From Halorhodospira halochloris (lineage in GTDB: Bacteria; Pseudomonadota; Gammaproteobacteria; Nitrococcales; Halorhodospiraceae), in the NCBI RefSeq assembly GCF_002356555.2, contig NZ_AP017372.2, positions 558,001-622,000 on the forward strand: DNA of 64,000 bases, given 5' to 3'. Shown piece by piece: positions 8,610 through 17,310 of this stretch (positions are counted from its first letter, which is position 1; every line of letters starts with the position of its first letter). A model generated the notes under the pieces. The model had not been told where the DNA came from and did not search any database. It saw only the letters and a list, made by a program, of their open reading frames with translations. Made by a program: the position numbers and the translations under genes.

Positions 8610-8885
8610 ATGAGTACCCTGGCAGCCGCCGGCGCTATTGTAGGTGCAGTTGGTGCCTACCAAGGCTATCAAGCGCAGCAGCAGGCACAGCAAACCCGCG
8701 AGGATCAGACTCAGGTACTGCGCGAACATCTTGATGTTGCGCGGGATAAGAAGAATGAGTATGCCGAGGCCCTGGCAGCGGTAAATGATGCACTGGAGAA
8801 GGTCGGCGCTGAGGAGTTGCACGAGATTAGTGAGAAAAGCGCGGATGAGGTTGGCAAGGGCCTGAAAATCGACGAAAAGGTCTAG
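8610..8885 (+). CDS. Hypothetical small protein with hydrophobic N-terminus and coiled-coil tail
   Basis: This 91-residue protein has an Ala/Gly-rich hydrophobic start (STLAAAGAIVGAVGAYQGY), a Gln-rich stretch, then a charged helical region (around residues 30-85) likely to form a coiled coil. I do not recognise a family. The ATG is preceded by a strong GGGGG ribosome binding site at about 8601-8605. It is flanked by a divergent gene on the left and a convergent one on the right, so it is probably a single-gene unit. It may be a small membrane-anchored or surface-associated protein; no function can be assigned. Confidence 0.6.
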   Translation: MSTLAAAGAIVGAVGAYQGYQAQQQAQQTREDQTQVLREHLDVARDKKNEYAEALAAVNDALEKVGAEELHEISEKSADEVGKGLKIDEKV

Positions 8886-8919
8886 TTGATCAGTGGCCTA
8901 GTACGGGCTGATTCCCTCT

Positions 8920-9750
8920 TTATCGGTGTGACTCCTTGCTGATCCTGCTTATGGCAGGAATGCAGCGCGCCGCCCGCCAGAGCATAGCCAGTGTGGAGCG
9001 ATGTCTTATAGTGGTGTTTGTGCCTCGGGCCGCTCTTATTTTCGGTGCTAGTACTCGAGCGACTGGTTCGGGTTGCTCAGCGAGGATGGCGATTATCTGC
9101 TTGATTTGCTCGTTGGTATCACGCAAGAGCAGTTCGGTGTGAACAAGCCCGGGGCTGATCTCGTGGACACCTATAGATCGCTCGCTATTTTCCCGCAATT
9201 CGCGTGCCAAGTGCCTGGTCAGGGCAGCCACCCCTAGTTTACTGGCTTTATGGGGCACCGGGGTGCGTGAATTGTTAGCGCCAAAATTTGAAAAGCCGAG
9301 ATTGAAGATGTGGTACTTAGGTTCTGAGGCCCCTTTCTGATCCCTCATCAACCGGACGGCTTCGGCGCATCCGAGCACGGCACCAGTGAGGTTGGTATTG
9401 CACGTGCTGGCTATGTCCTCATTACTTAGCTCCCAAAGTGGGCGTTTATGTTCGCCAGCAGTCCCCGCATTGTTAATCCAGCGATCGATATGGCCAAGCC
9501 GGTCTTTGGCAAATGCGGCGAAGTTTGCCATTGCCGAGGGGGAGCTTGTATCGCAGGTTACACCGCTGACGACACTAGAATCGCTGGCATGTCCTTTGAG
9601 TTCATCTAGGGCCAGCTCCAGAGAGGACTGACTGCGCGAGCAGATGACCAAGCCATCCCCCCGCTTGACGAACTCCCTGCCCAGAGCAAGGCCAAGTCCG
9701 CGGCTCGCCCCGGTGATAACAATATTTAGGTTATTATGTTGAGTCGACAT
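8920..9750 (-). CDS. Short-chain dehydrogenase resembling NYC1/NOL chlorophyll b reductases, catalytic Tyr replaced
   Basis: This is a 276-residue classical SDR with the NAD(P)-binding TGASRGLG (residues 13-20) and WINNAG (91-96). The run of HIDRWINNAG, TNLTGAV, HIFN-G, GVHEISPGLV and TELLLRD is like plant NYC1/NOL chlorophyll(ide) b reductases as I remember them. In a bacteriochlorophyll producer a pigment-related substrate is possible but unproven. The catalytic Y-x-x-x-K is H167-K-A-S-K171: the codon is CAT where TAT would be expected. Either activity is altered or the protein has another role. The start is taken at the ATG of MSTQHNN; a TTG at 9768 would extend it by six residues. Confidence 0.72.
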   Translation of the reverse strand: MSTQHNNLNIVITGASRGLGLALGREFVKRGDGLVICSRSQSSLELALDELKGHASDSSVVSGVTCDTSSPSAMANFAAFAKDRLGHIDRWINNAGTAGEHKRPLWELSNEDIASTCNTNLTGAVLGCAEAVRLMRDQKGASEPKYHIFNLGFSNFGANNSRTPVPHKASKLGVAALTRHLARELRENSERSIGVHEISPGLVHTELLLRDTNEQIKQIIAILAEQPEPVARVLAPKIRAARGTNTTIRHRSTLAMLWRAARCIPAISRISKESHR

Positions 9751-9772
9751 TACCGGTAAGCTTAGCAAAGAT

Positions 9773-11434
9773 ATGGCAGGTAGTAATCATGTGGGTACGC
9801 GACAAATGGGTGAGATAGATTATTCCAATAAGAGTGCGTTGGTGGTTGACGATATCCCCAACATGCGCTCGACATTGCGCGAGATGCTGCGCAGTATCGG
9901 CATCAAGAATGTCACCGATGTCAGCACTGGTGAACGGGCCCTGGAAGCTCTCGATAATGGCGATTTCGATGTTGTTTTGTGCGACTACAATCTGGGCCGG
10001 GGCAAGGATGGTCAACAGGTCTTGGAAGAGGCCAGATATCGTGGCTTAATCAGGCTTTCAACCGTTTTTATTATGGTAACGGCGGAGAGTGCCCACTACC
10101 GGGTTATGGGGACGGTGGAGCACCAGCCGGATGATTATCTGACCAAACCATTAGCTCAAGCCCTGTTGGCTAAGCGTATAGAGCGCCATCTATTGCGTCG
10201 CCAGGGGCTGCGTGCGATTGATTACGCGGTTAGTTTAGGGGCGTATGAGCGCGCGATCGAGGTCTGTGATCAATTTCTTGCAAAGGGGGTGGGCAATCCC
10301 GACGAGTTGATGCGCCTGAAGCTCGATTACTGCTTGCGCCTTGCCCGCCATGAGCAAGCCGAGCAGGTATGCCGCGAAGCGTTGCAAAGCCGCCGGGTGG
10401 CTTGGGCCCTGACCGGTATTGGCCGGGTGCGCATGGCTCAGGGAAAGCTGGCAGAGGCCCGCAAGCAGCTCCAGGAGGCTTTGGATGAGCACCCAAATTA
10501 TATGGAGGCTTATGACCTGCTCGCTGACGTCCTGGTGCGTATCGATGATATCCCCCAGGCGCAGCAGTTGCTTGATAAGGCGCTGGATATTTCACCCAAT
10601 TCGGTGGTTAGGCAGCGCCGCTTGGGCGAGGTGGCGCGCAGCGCCGGAGATACTGAGACCGCAGAGCGAGCCTATAGGCGCGCGGCAGCTTTAGGCAAAG
10701 GCTCGGTACAGCGCTCGCATACAGATTACGCTGAGTTGGCCAAGATTCAGGCAGTGCGAGGTGCCCCAGAGATAAACATCGAGCAGACCTTGGGGGATAT
10801 GCGCCGCGAGGCTCGCGGGCGTGGGGAGGCAGGCGTGGAAGCCGCTCTCGCCGAGGCTGCAGTTTACCGCGAGCTTGGTCGTGAGGAGCAGGCTGCAAAA
10901 GCCTATGCTCAGGCTGGCGATGCCTACAACAATCTTGGCGGTAATGTCTCAGCCAAGGTTGCCCTCGAGTTGGGTCAGGCTGCCTTGACTCAGGGTGATA
11001 CTGAACTGGGCATGGCAACCATTAAGCAAGCAGTAAAAAACCACCATGATGATGAGAAGGTAATAAACCAGGCCCAAGCCCTGCTTGCTAAATCGGGTAT
11101 GGGCGAGGAGGGCGAGCGTACGATCAAGGCCCTCACTCAAGATGTGCGGGATAAGAATAATCGTGGGGTTGCTTTGGCTCGGCAAGGCAAGCTTCAAGAT
11201 TCAGTGAGGCTCTTTGAGCAAGCCCTCAAAGAGTTGTCCATGAACGTTACGGTAAATCTGAATGCGGCCCAAGTATATTTAATGTTGGCTAAGCAGGGCG
11301 ATGACAGTGGCTCGCTATTAAGACAGGCTGAGTCGTGTCTGGACCGGGTAGAGCAGCTGGACCCACAGAACACCAAGCTACACAGCCTGCAGGGGGTCTC
11401 CAAGCGTCTGCGTGGCCAAGACCAGCCCTATTAG
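9773..11434 (+). CDS. Response regulator with C-terminal tetratricopeptide repeats
   Basis: This 553-residue protein has an N-terminal CheY-like receiver (about residues 20-140), with acidic Asp26/Asp27, phospho-acceptor Asp71, Thr103 and Lys125 in DDYLTKPL. A long helical region with many TPR motifs follows (about 150-540). There is no DNA-binding or enzymatic domain, so output is probably through protein-protein contacts. A soluble histidine kinase is encoded convergently 28 bp downstream, and the two may form a pair. The ATG at 9773 lies 22 bp from the divergent SDR start, so the two promoters overlap. Neither this ATG nor one at 9806 has a strong ribosome binding site. Confidence 0.85.
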   Translation: MAGSNHVGTRQMGEIDYSNKSALVVDDIPNMRSTLREMLRSIGIKNVTDVSTGERALEALDNGDFDVVLCDYNLGRGKDGQQVLEEARYRGLIRLSTVFIMVTAESAHYRVMGTVEHQPDDYLTKPLAQALLAKRIERHLLRRQGLRAIDYAVSLGAYERAIEVCDQFLAKGVGNPDELMRLKLDYCLRLARHEQAEQVCREALQSRRVAWALTGIGRVRMAQGKLAEARKQLQEALDEHPNYMEAYDLLADVLVRIDDIPQAQQLLDKALDISPNSVVRQRRLGEVARSAGDTETAERAYRRAAALGKGSVQRSHTDYAELAKIQAVRGAPEINIEQTLGDMRREARGRGEAGVEAALAEAAVYRELGREEQAAKAYAQAGDAYNNLGGNVSAKVALELGQAALTQGDTELGMATIKQAVKNHHDDEKVINQAQALLAKSGMGEEGERTIKALTQDVRDKNNRGVALARQGKLQDSVRLFEQALKELSMNVTVNLNAAQVYLMLAKQGDDSGSLLRQAESCLDRVEQLDPQNTKLHSLQGVSKRLRGQDQPY

Positions 11435-11461
11435 GTATTGTTGAGTTGTGTGGTAATTATT

Positions 11462-12190
11462 TTATGCGGCTGCAATCGGTAATTTGATTGCCACGATGCC
11501 GCCACCTAGCTCTCCTCCGCTAGAGACACATATCGATCCTGTCTTGTTGCCGTGCTGGTGCAGGTGGGCCACCATCTCGCAAAAGTAAAGCCCGAGTTTA
11601 GTATCGCCAGCAGCAAATTTGCTCGGCCGGTAATGGCTTACCGAGCCGTCTGCTCCGACTGTATGCACCTCTTCAGGAAACCCCGGGCCGTCATCTTCAA
11701 CGCGAATCTCCAAATCTGCTGAGTCGAGCATTCTGGCCGCGATCCTAATCCGGCTTTGGGCAAAGCGCATGGCGTTTATGACCAGATTATCAAGGACGCC
11801 CTCAACCAAATAGGGGTCAATTTCGGCGAATAAACCCTGAGCAACCTGGACCTCCAGAGCTAATTCCTTGCGTTTAAGGAGGGTATCATGGCGCAAACGA
11901 CAGTCATCGAAGAAATCATCGATATCTACGTTTTGTCGTTGGAGGACATACTGCTTACTCTCCATGCGGTAGAGAGAAAGCAACTGAATCAGGGCCTTGT
12001 TGGCACGTTTGGCTTCGTGGTTCAGTTCTACGGCCAGCTCTGGAGAAAACTCAAGCCGTCCTGAGTCCTCAATAAGGGCTTGGTCTAGCTTGCTGAGGAC
12101 GAAGCCAAGCGAATTCTTGATGTCGTGAATGCTGGATGCAAGTAGGACCGAGAAGTCTACACTCTTCTCCTCTGGGTCGGGGGTGCTCAT
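11462..12190 (-). CDS. Cytoplasmic sensor histidine kinase without a sensor domain
   Basis: This is a protein of about 242 residues with no transmembrane segment. A dimerisation/phospho-acceptor helix has His22 in SSIHDIKNSLGF. The ATPase domain follows, with N box LVINAMRF, G1 VEDDGPGFPEE, and G2 GDTKLGLYFCEMVAHLHQH. The missing sensor region suggests input comes through a partner. The convergent neighbour is a receiver-TPR protein and the likely cognate regulator. The start chosen is the ATG of MSTPDPEE, preceded by AGAGAG; an in-frame ATG at 12247 would add 19 residues and nearly touch the upstream gene. Both genes are close enough to share 3' transcript ends. Confidence 0.82.
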   Translation of the reverse strand: MSTPDPEEKSVDFSVLLASSIHDIKNSLGFVLSKLDQALIEDSGRLEFSPELAVELNHEAKRANKALIQLLSLYRMESKQYVLQRQNVDIDDFFDDCRLRHDTLLKRKELALEVQVAQGLFAEIDPYLVEGVLDNLVINAMRFAQSRIRIAARMLDSADLEIRVEDDGPGFPEEVHTVGADGSVSHYRPSKFAAGDTKLGLYFCEMVAHLHQHGNKTGSICVSSGGELGGGIVAIKLPIAAA

Positions 12191-12250
12191 AGCTGGTCGA
12201 TCTCTCTGCTCGCTGAATGAGTTCTTGGGGGGTTGCCTAGAGAGCATGCC

Positions 12251-12832
12251 TCAAAAGCGGCGCCGTAGACCTACTCTAACGTTCTGCTCATCAGTAAGGT
12301 ATTCACCACTTATCAAGAACCCATACCTGCCGTCTTCATTAAGGGTTAGTATGTCGATGCGTCCGCCGGCCTGGACGTTGGCGTCATCATCTGTGGGGTA
12401 GAGCATGACGGCACGCAGATCGGTTTGAATGTGGTGAGATTGGCCGCGGAATCCCAACTCAACGGCGATATCGGTGCGTTCTCCCTCCCAGTCGCCTTGC
12501 CAGGAGCTATCCAGGTACCTGCCGCCCAGCTCGAGGATGACCGTTTGCTGAGCGTCCCAGCGTCCCAGGGCACCCACGGCGAACTTGCCCTTTAGGGCCT
12601 CGGCAGTTCCGTCGCTCTCGTCTAGCCCCTCTGCAGAGCCGTGGACGTAGAATGGACCAATATGGCCGGTGATGCCCAATCCGCCACCCAGCATAGTATT
12701 ATCGACATCGTCGTAAAGCCCCCCCGAGATGAATAGATCCGTCTCAAGCACAGGGTGATGGAGAAAATCAGTGGCTTGAGCTGGAATTGCGAGCGGCGCC
12801 AGGATGGCTAGGGGAATATAACGGGGTCGCAT
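12251..12832 (-). CDS. YfaZ-like outer-membrane beta-barrel protein
   Basis: This 193-residue protein has a cleavable signal peptide (IPLAILAPLAIPAQA, cleavage near residue 20). Alternating amphipathic strands follow, with the terminal Phe typical of outer-membrane barrels (VRVGLRRRF). Glycine-rich turns (GGLYDDVDNTMLGGGLG) and the overall size resemble the YfaZ family, whose function is unknown. It lies 60 bp upstream of the histidine kinase gene on the same strand, so the two may be cotranscribed. Confidence 0.68.
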   Translation of the reverse strand: MRPRYIPLAILAPLAIPAQATDFLHHPVLETDLFISGGLYDDVDNTMLGGGLGITGHIGPFYVHGSAEGLDESDGTAEALKGKFAVGALGRWDAQQTVILELGGRYLDSSWQGDWEGERTDIAVELGFRGQSHHIQTDLRAVMLYPTDDDANVQAGGRIDILTLNEDGRYGFLISGEYLTDEQNVRVGLRRRF

Positions 12833-12929
12833 TTTGAGGTGTCTCCAGAAGTGATGTCAGACTGAATTGTCGGCCATGATAGGCAAAACGTCCATCCCTT
12901 AATCAGGGTTGTTTGCCCCTTAATCAAGG

Positions 12930-13619
12930 CTATCTGATGGTGATCCACTCAATGATCTCTTCAGGTTGGCGGATTAGCGCGTGAGCTCCCCAGTGAGTAG
13001 GTCGGTCACCGGCGTTGAGATAGCCAAACAGGGCCACAAGGCTTTTTGCTCCCGCGCTGCTGGCGGATTCGATGTCTCTGCGTGCATCACCAATAGCGAT
13101 GCAGTCACTAGGGGAGCGTCCCAAGCTATGAGCTGCGAAGCGCATTGGCAGAGGATCGGGTTTAGCCTTGGCAAGGGTGTCCCCGCTAACCACTACTGTA
13201 GCTCTGTTGCTCAATCCTAGCTTATCAAGCAGTGGTTCGGTTAAATACTGAGGTTTGTTGGTAACCACCCCCCAGGGTATGCCGACGGCATCTGCTATGT
13301 CTAAGACTTGCGCCATGCCGGGAAACAGGCGGCTCTTGTCAGCGATCCGCTGGCGGTAGCGCCGGATCAGTTCAGACTCTAGTCGCTTGGTTATAGTAGC
13401 CTCAGGGGTAAGTGAAAAGGCGTGGCATATCATGGCATTAGCGCCGTGAGATGCAGTGCTGCGCAGCTCGTGTGGGGAGATCGCAGGACGATCGTTCTCG
13501 GCCAGCAGTTCATCAATACAACAGATGAGGTCTGGGGCAGTGTCGACGAGTGTCCCGTCGAGGTCAAAGATTAGTGCCGCAGTATGATCGAATGTGCGCT
13601 CAAGGGCACTACTTGCCAT
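12930..13619 (-). CDS. HAD phosphatase: phosphoglycolate phosphatase or MupP (MurNAc-6-P phosphatase)
   Basis: This HAD-superfamily phosphatase has 229 residues. It shows motif I FDLDGTLVDTAPDL with the nucleophile Asp, motif II VVTNKPQ, the Lys in AKPDPLPM, and motif IV AIGDARRDIESASSAG. Sequence alone fits phosphoglycolate phosphatase (gph), which clears 2-phosphoglycolate from Rubisco oxygenation. Position directly downstream of ubiG is the Pseudomonas arrangement for mupP, which acts in peptidoglycan recycling. The ATG is chosen because AAGGAG lies nine bases upstream; a longer open frame would run into ubiG. Confidence 0.8.
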   Translation of the reverse strand: MASSALERTFDHTAALIFDLDGTLVDTAPDLICCIDELLAENDRPAISPHELRSTASHGANAMICHAFSLTPEATITKRLESELIRRYRQRIADKSRLFPGMAQVLDIADAVGIPWGVVTNKPQYLTEPLLDKLGLSNRATVVVSGDTLAKAKPDPLPMRFAAHSLGRSPSDCIAIGDARRDIESASSAGAKSLVALFGYLNAGDRPTHWGAHALIRQPEEIIEWITIR

Positions 13620-13648
13620 GGCATGAAGCTCCTTGAAGTTATCCAGCA

Positions 13649-14419
13649 CTAGTTCTGCAATTGCGACTTGTGGCGAAAATGGGCTAAGTAATTCATGGTT
13701 GTATCTCTGTTGACCCAGGCGTTGCGGGTGATTGGGTTGTAGCCTAGGCCGCGTAGTTGGATAAGCTCCAAGCCGCTCTGACGGGCCCAATGAGATAGCT
13801 CCGCGGGGCATATTAGCTTGTTGTACTGATGGGTCCCTCTAGGTATCAAGCCGAGTAGATACTCGGCGCCGAGGATGACAAAGGCGTAAGCCTTATGAGT
13901 GCGGTTAATGGTTGAGAAGCAGGCATCTCCGCCGTCACGTAGTAAACAAGCGCATGACTCGATTATTGAGCCTGGATATGGGGCGTGTTCTAGTAGCTCC
14001 ATGCACACAACCGCGTCAAAAGGTTCGATGTTATTGCGCTCTGCCTCGTCGGCTAACTCTTCGACAGTGCAGCAGCGAAACTCCATCCCCTCTAGGCCCT
14101 CATCCTCGGCGTGAAGTTTGGCGCTTTGCAAGGCTTGTGCGGCAGTGTCTATTGCCATCACTTGGGCACCAGATCGCGCTAGTGCCGCAGCAAGAATGCC
14201 ACCGCCGGCGCCGACATCGAGAATTCGCTTGCCTCTCAGGCCGCCGATCCGCTCGGCGATCCAGCTTACTCGTGTCGGGTTGATATCATGGAGCGTGCGC
14301 AGGCTGCCCTGCGGGTCCCACCAATCAGTGGTCGCGTTGAATAGTGCGGTGGCAGAGTTATCCTCGTTCCGCGAACTTTTATTTGCTGTACAAGTGCCCT
14401 TATCACTATGCCCGGCCAT
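13649..14419 (-). CDS. ubiG: Ubiquinone biosynthesis O-methyltransferase
   Basis: This is a 256-residue SAM-dependent methyltransferase. Motif I is ILDVGAGGGILAAALARSGA, and the substrate-region WWDPQGSLRTLHDINPTRVSWI near the N-terminus is characteristic of UbiG. It catalyses both O-methylations in ubiquinone synthesis. Members usually peripherally bind the inner membrane. The N-terminal 30 residues are hydrophilic and longer than in E. coli. The ATG is preceded by AAAGAGAAA. It is followed 29 bp downstream by the HAD phosphatase, and mtaD is upstream on the same strand, as in Pseudomonas. Confidence 0.92.
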   Translation of the reverse strand: MAGHSDKGTCTANKSSRNEDNSATALFNATTDWWDPQGSLRTLHDINPTRVSWIAERIGGLRGKRILDVGAGGGILAAALARSGAQVMAIDTAAQALQSAKLHAEDEGLEGMEFRCCTVEELADEAERNNIEPFDAVVCMELLEHAPYPGSIIESCACLLRDGGDACFSTINRTHKAYAFVILGAEYLLGLIPRGTHQYNKLICPAELSHWARQSGLELIQLRGLGYNPITRNAWVNRDTTMNYLAHFRHKSQLQN

Positions 14420-14463
14420 TTTCTCTTTAATCCCGAAAGATTGCTTTAAATTTAACCATAGAA

Positions 14464-15795
14464 TTAGACGGATTTAGAGTTCTCCGCAGCAATTTGGCTG
14501 CGCCAGTATTCGGCCTGTTTGATCGCTTGGGTCTTGTCAACAGTGCTCAGGCGCCCCTCTCTGACCAGATTTTTTCCGGCTACCCAGACGTCGCTGACAT
14601 GCTGGCGGTTGGTCGCGTAGACGAGGTGGGATAAGGGGTTGTAGATGGGGCTAAGCTCAATTTCATTGAGATTTATCGCAGCTAGGTCGGCCTGTTTGCC
14701 TGGTTCAATTGAGCCCACTAGATCATCGATGCCGAGCGCCTGGGCGCCGTTGAGGGTGGCCATGCGCAGCACCCGTGATGCGGGGATAGCGGCGGCGTTG
14801 GCGGCGACAGCTTTACCCAGTAGGGCCGCGGTGCGCATCTCGCCGATCATGTCTAAATCGTTGTTACTAGCAGCGCTGTCGGTCCCCAGGGCAACATTAA
14901 CGCCTGCCTCATCAAGTGCGGCGCTGGGACAAAAGCCGCTGGCTAGCTTAAGGTTTGATTCCGGGCAGTGGACCACATGGGCACCGGCCTCGGCTAGGCG
15001 TTCGATCTCGGCCTCTTCGAGTTGAGTGGCGTGGATGGCCAGCAGGTGAGGCGATACCAGGCCCATCTCGTCAAGGCGCTGGAGTGGCCGTTTGCCGTGC
15101 TGATCCAGGCTGCCACTTATTTCATCGGCCGTTTCGTGCACATGCATATGAATAGGCAGCTGCAACTCGTCAGAGTAGGTGCGTACCTGAGTTAGCCACT
15201 GCTCATCAACGGTGTATGGTGCGTGGGGGGAGAATATCGGTCGAATGAGTGGGTCGTCTTTGTACTTGTCGTGAAATTCCAGCCCTTTGTGCAGGTACTC
15301 TTGCGGACCGGAGGCGTATGCGCTGGGGACATTAATCACAATCATGCCGATAACCGCGCGCATCCCGGCATCCTTGGCAGCTTGAGCGGTCTGCTCGGGG
15401 AAGAAGTACATGTCGTTAAAGCAGGTTACTCCGCCGCGCAGCATCTCTCCTATTGCTAGTGTACTGCCAGCACGGACAAACTCTTCCCCTACCCAGCGCT
15501 GTTCAGCCGGCCAGATGTGCTCGGTAAGCCAGGTCATGAGCGGCAGATCGTCGGCCAAGCCGCGCAGCAGCGTCATCGCCGCGTGGGTGTGGGAGTTGAT
15601 CAGGCCGGGTATTAGGGCGTGCTGGTCAAGATTACGGACCTGCCCGCTGGTATAGCGGCTATTTAGTTCCGCGCTCGGTGCTAGGTCGACTATGCGCCCG
15701 GCCTCGATGGCAACGCCGAAATTTTCCAGTACCGCCCCCTCAGGCTCGACGGGGATCACCCAGCGGGCGTGGATCAAACTGTCTACTCGCTCCAT
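14464..15795 (-). CDS. mtaD: 5-methylthioadenosine/S-adenosylhomocysteine deaminase (TRZ/ATZ hydrolase)
   Basis: This is a 443-residue amidohydrolase. Metal-binding NSHTHAAMTLLRG (His-x-His), HMHVHETADE, and a later HATQLEE and GTDSAASNN segment supply the expected His/Asp ligands of the MTA/SAH deaminase group. It converts methylthioadenosine to methylthioinosine, or SAH to S-inosylhomocysteine. Divergent mtnA acts later in methylthioadenosine salvage, only 40 bp away, so both are probably controlled from one intergenic region. The same pair order with ubiG occurs in Pseudomonas. Confidence 0.9.
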   Translation of the reverse strand: MERVDSLIHARWVIPVEPEGAVLENFGVAIEAGRIVDLAPSAELNSRYTSGQVRNLDQHALIPGLINSHTHAAMTLLRGLADDLPLMTWLTEHIWPAEQRWVGEEFVRAGSTLAIGEMLRGGVTCFNDMYFFPEQTAQAAKDAGMRAVIGMIVINVPSAYASGPQEYLHKGLEFHDKYKDDPLIRPIFSPHAPYTVDEQWLTQVRTYSDELQLPIHMHVHETADEISGSLDQHGKRPLQRLDEMGLVSPHLLAIHATQLEEAEIERLAEAGAHVVHCPESNLKLASGFCPSAALDEAGVNVALGTDSAASNNDLDMIGEMRTAALLGKAVAANAAAIPASRVLRMATLNGAQALGIDDLVGSIEPGKQADLAAINLNEIELSPIYNPLSHLVYATNRQHVSDVWVAGKNLVREGRLSTVDKTQAIKQAEYWRSQIAAENSKSV

Positions 15796-15835
15796 AATAG
15801 TACTCCCTTGAATTCCGGAAAGAGGTTATCACGTC

Positions 15836-16891
15836 TTGGTTGCGATCTCCCACGATACAGTCAGGGCCCTGGAATGGGTCGATGATACATTGCGCCTGCT
15901 CGATCAGCGTCTATTGCCGGGGCAGGAGGTATATGTAGATTGTAACGATGCCAGCTCGGTTGCCACAGCCATAGCCGATATGGTTGTGCGTGGGGCTCCG
16001 GCTATCGGTATTGCGGCCGCTTACGGTGCCGCTTTTGCCGCCCGGGATGCCTGGCGCAATCACGCCGAAAGTTGGCAGAAGCAGATGATGCAAGGGTTGG
16101 AGGAGCTGCGCTGTTCGCGGCCGACGGCTGTCAATTTGGCTTGGGCCTTGCAGCGGATGCATAAGCTTGCTATGACCTTGCCGGCTGCTGCCGATCCGTG
16201 GCCGCAGATGCTGGCTGAGGCTCACGCTGTGCATGAGGAAGATGTTGCGGCTAATCGGCGCATGGGGCGATCGGGGGCGGCGTTGATCCACAGCGGTAGC
16301 GGGGTGTTAACCCACTGCAATACTGGTTCGCTGGCGACTGGTGGTTTGGGTACAGCTCTGGGGGTTATTCGAACTGCTTGGGCGGATGGGCGGATCAGCA
16401 GGGTATTCGCTGATGAAACTCGGCCGTGGCTGCAGGGCTCGCGCTTAACTGCCTGGGAATTGGCTGCCGACGGTATCCCGGTCGACTTGCTGGTTGATGG
16501 AGCTGGCGCTGCTTTGATGCGTTCGGGCGCGGTTGATTGGGTGATTGTTGGTGCCGATCGGATTGCCGCTAATGGCGATGTGGCGAATAAGATTGGTACT
16601 TATTCTGCCGCTTTGTGCGCCCGCCAGCATGGGGTGCGCTTTATGGTGGTTGCGCCGACTTCTACTATTGATATGCAGTTAGCTGATGGGGAGCAGATCC
16701 CTATCGAGTCGCGGGGGGCTGAGGAGGTTCTGGCGGCCGGTGGGCAACGGGTTGCGCCGGTGGCTGAGGGGGTTGGTGCTTGGAATCCGGTTTTTGATGT
16801 TACGCCGGCGGAGTTGGTTGATGTGATTGTTACTGAGGTGGGTGTGGTGCATGGGCCGGATGCGGAGTCGATGGCGCGGTTGTTTGAGTGA
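15836..16891 (+). CDS. mtnA: Methylthioribose-1-phosphate isomerase
   Basis: This 351-residue enzyme isomerises methylthioribose-1-phosphate to methylthioribulose-1-phosphate in methionine salvage. The catalytic Cys161 lies in [12 protein letters not shown] and the acid Asp241 in [11 protein letters not shown], with the substrate loop [14 protein letters not shown] near residue 55. The start is unusual: the only plausible initiator after the in-frame stop at about 15809 is TTG at 15836, with AAAGAGG about ten bases upstream. Downstream, where gyrA follows in Pseudomonas, there is repeat-rich DNA and two extra genes. Confidence 0.92.
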   Translation: MVAISHDTVRALEWVDDTLRLLDQRLLPGQEVYVDCNDASSVATAIADMVVRGAPAIGIAAAYGAAFAARDAWRNHAESWQKQMMQGLEELRCSRPTAVNLAWALQRMHKLAMTLPAAADPWPQMLAEAHAVHEEDVAANRRMGRSGAALIHSGSGVLTHCNTGSLATGGLGTALGVIRTAWADGRISRVFADETRPWLQGSRLTAWELAADGIPVDLLVDGAGAALMRSGAVDWVIVGADRIAANGDVANKIGTYSAALCARQHGVRFMVVAPTSTIDMQLADGEQIPIESRGAEEVLAAGGQRVAPVAEGVGAWNPVFDVTPAELVDVIVTEVGVVHGPDAESMARLFE

Positions 16892-16903
16892 GTGCTGTTT
16901 TTA

Positions 16904-17240
16904 GTAGTCCGCTTGCGGCGGCAACGCCTCGCCCAGGTTCACGCGATCGCTCCGCGGTCGCGCTGCTTGCCAAAGCCGGCTAAGCGCGCTTTCGCGCGCG
17001 ACTGCTACGTCTAGTGGTCTGCTTGCGGCGGCAACGCCTCGCCCAGGTTCACGCGATCGCTCCGCGGTCGCGCTGCTACGCCAAGACCGGCCAAGCGCGC
17101 TTCCATGCGCGCATGGCCGGCGCTCGCATCCCTGCGAGCGCCCTGCGGGTCTGGTTTGGCTGCGCAGCGCTGCTCCGCTAAATGCGTGAACCTGGGCGAG
17201 GCGTTGCCGCCGCAAGCGGACTTCTAGACGTAGCAGGTTA
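16904..17240. repeat. Composite palindromic repeat cluster (REP/BIME-like)
   Basis: A unit beginning TAGTCCGCTTGCGGCGGCAA and ending TCGCGCTGCT occurs at about 16904-16967 and again at 17013-17077. Part of it (GGCAACGCCTCGCCCAGGTT and flanks) occurs inverted at about 17184-17225. The motif CTGCTACGTCTAG at about 17003 reappears inverted (CTAGACGTAGCAG) at about 17224-17236, so the second and third units form one long palindrome. GCGCGC hairpins lie between units. The minus-strand open frame through this DNA is an artefact of its composition. Confidence 0.75.
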
Positions 17241-17310
17241 CTAGACGTAGTAGGGGCGTTGCTGCACTAGCGGCGGCTTGGTTGTTTGGCGTCTTTTTGA
17301 CCTTGTGCGC

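Noticed and set aside
16901-17215. Minus-strand open frame of 104 codons
   Set aside because: It lies wholly in the REP-like repeat cluster, has Arg/Ser/Ala-biased composition and no homology that I recognise.
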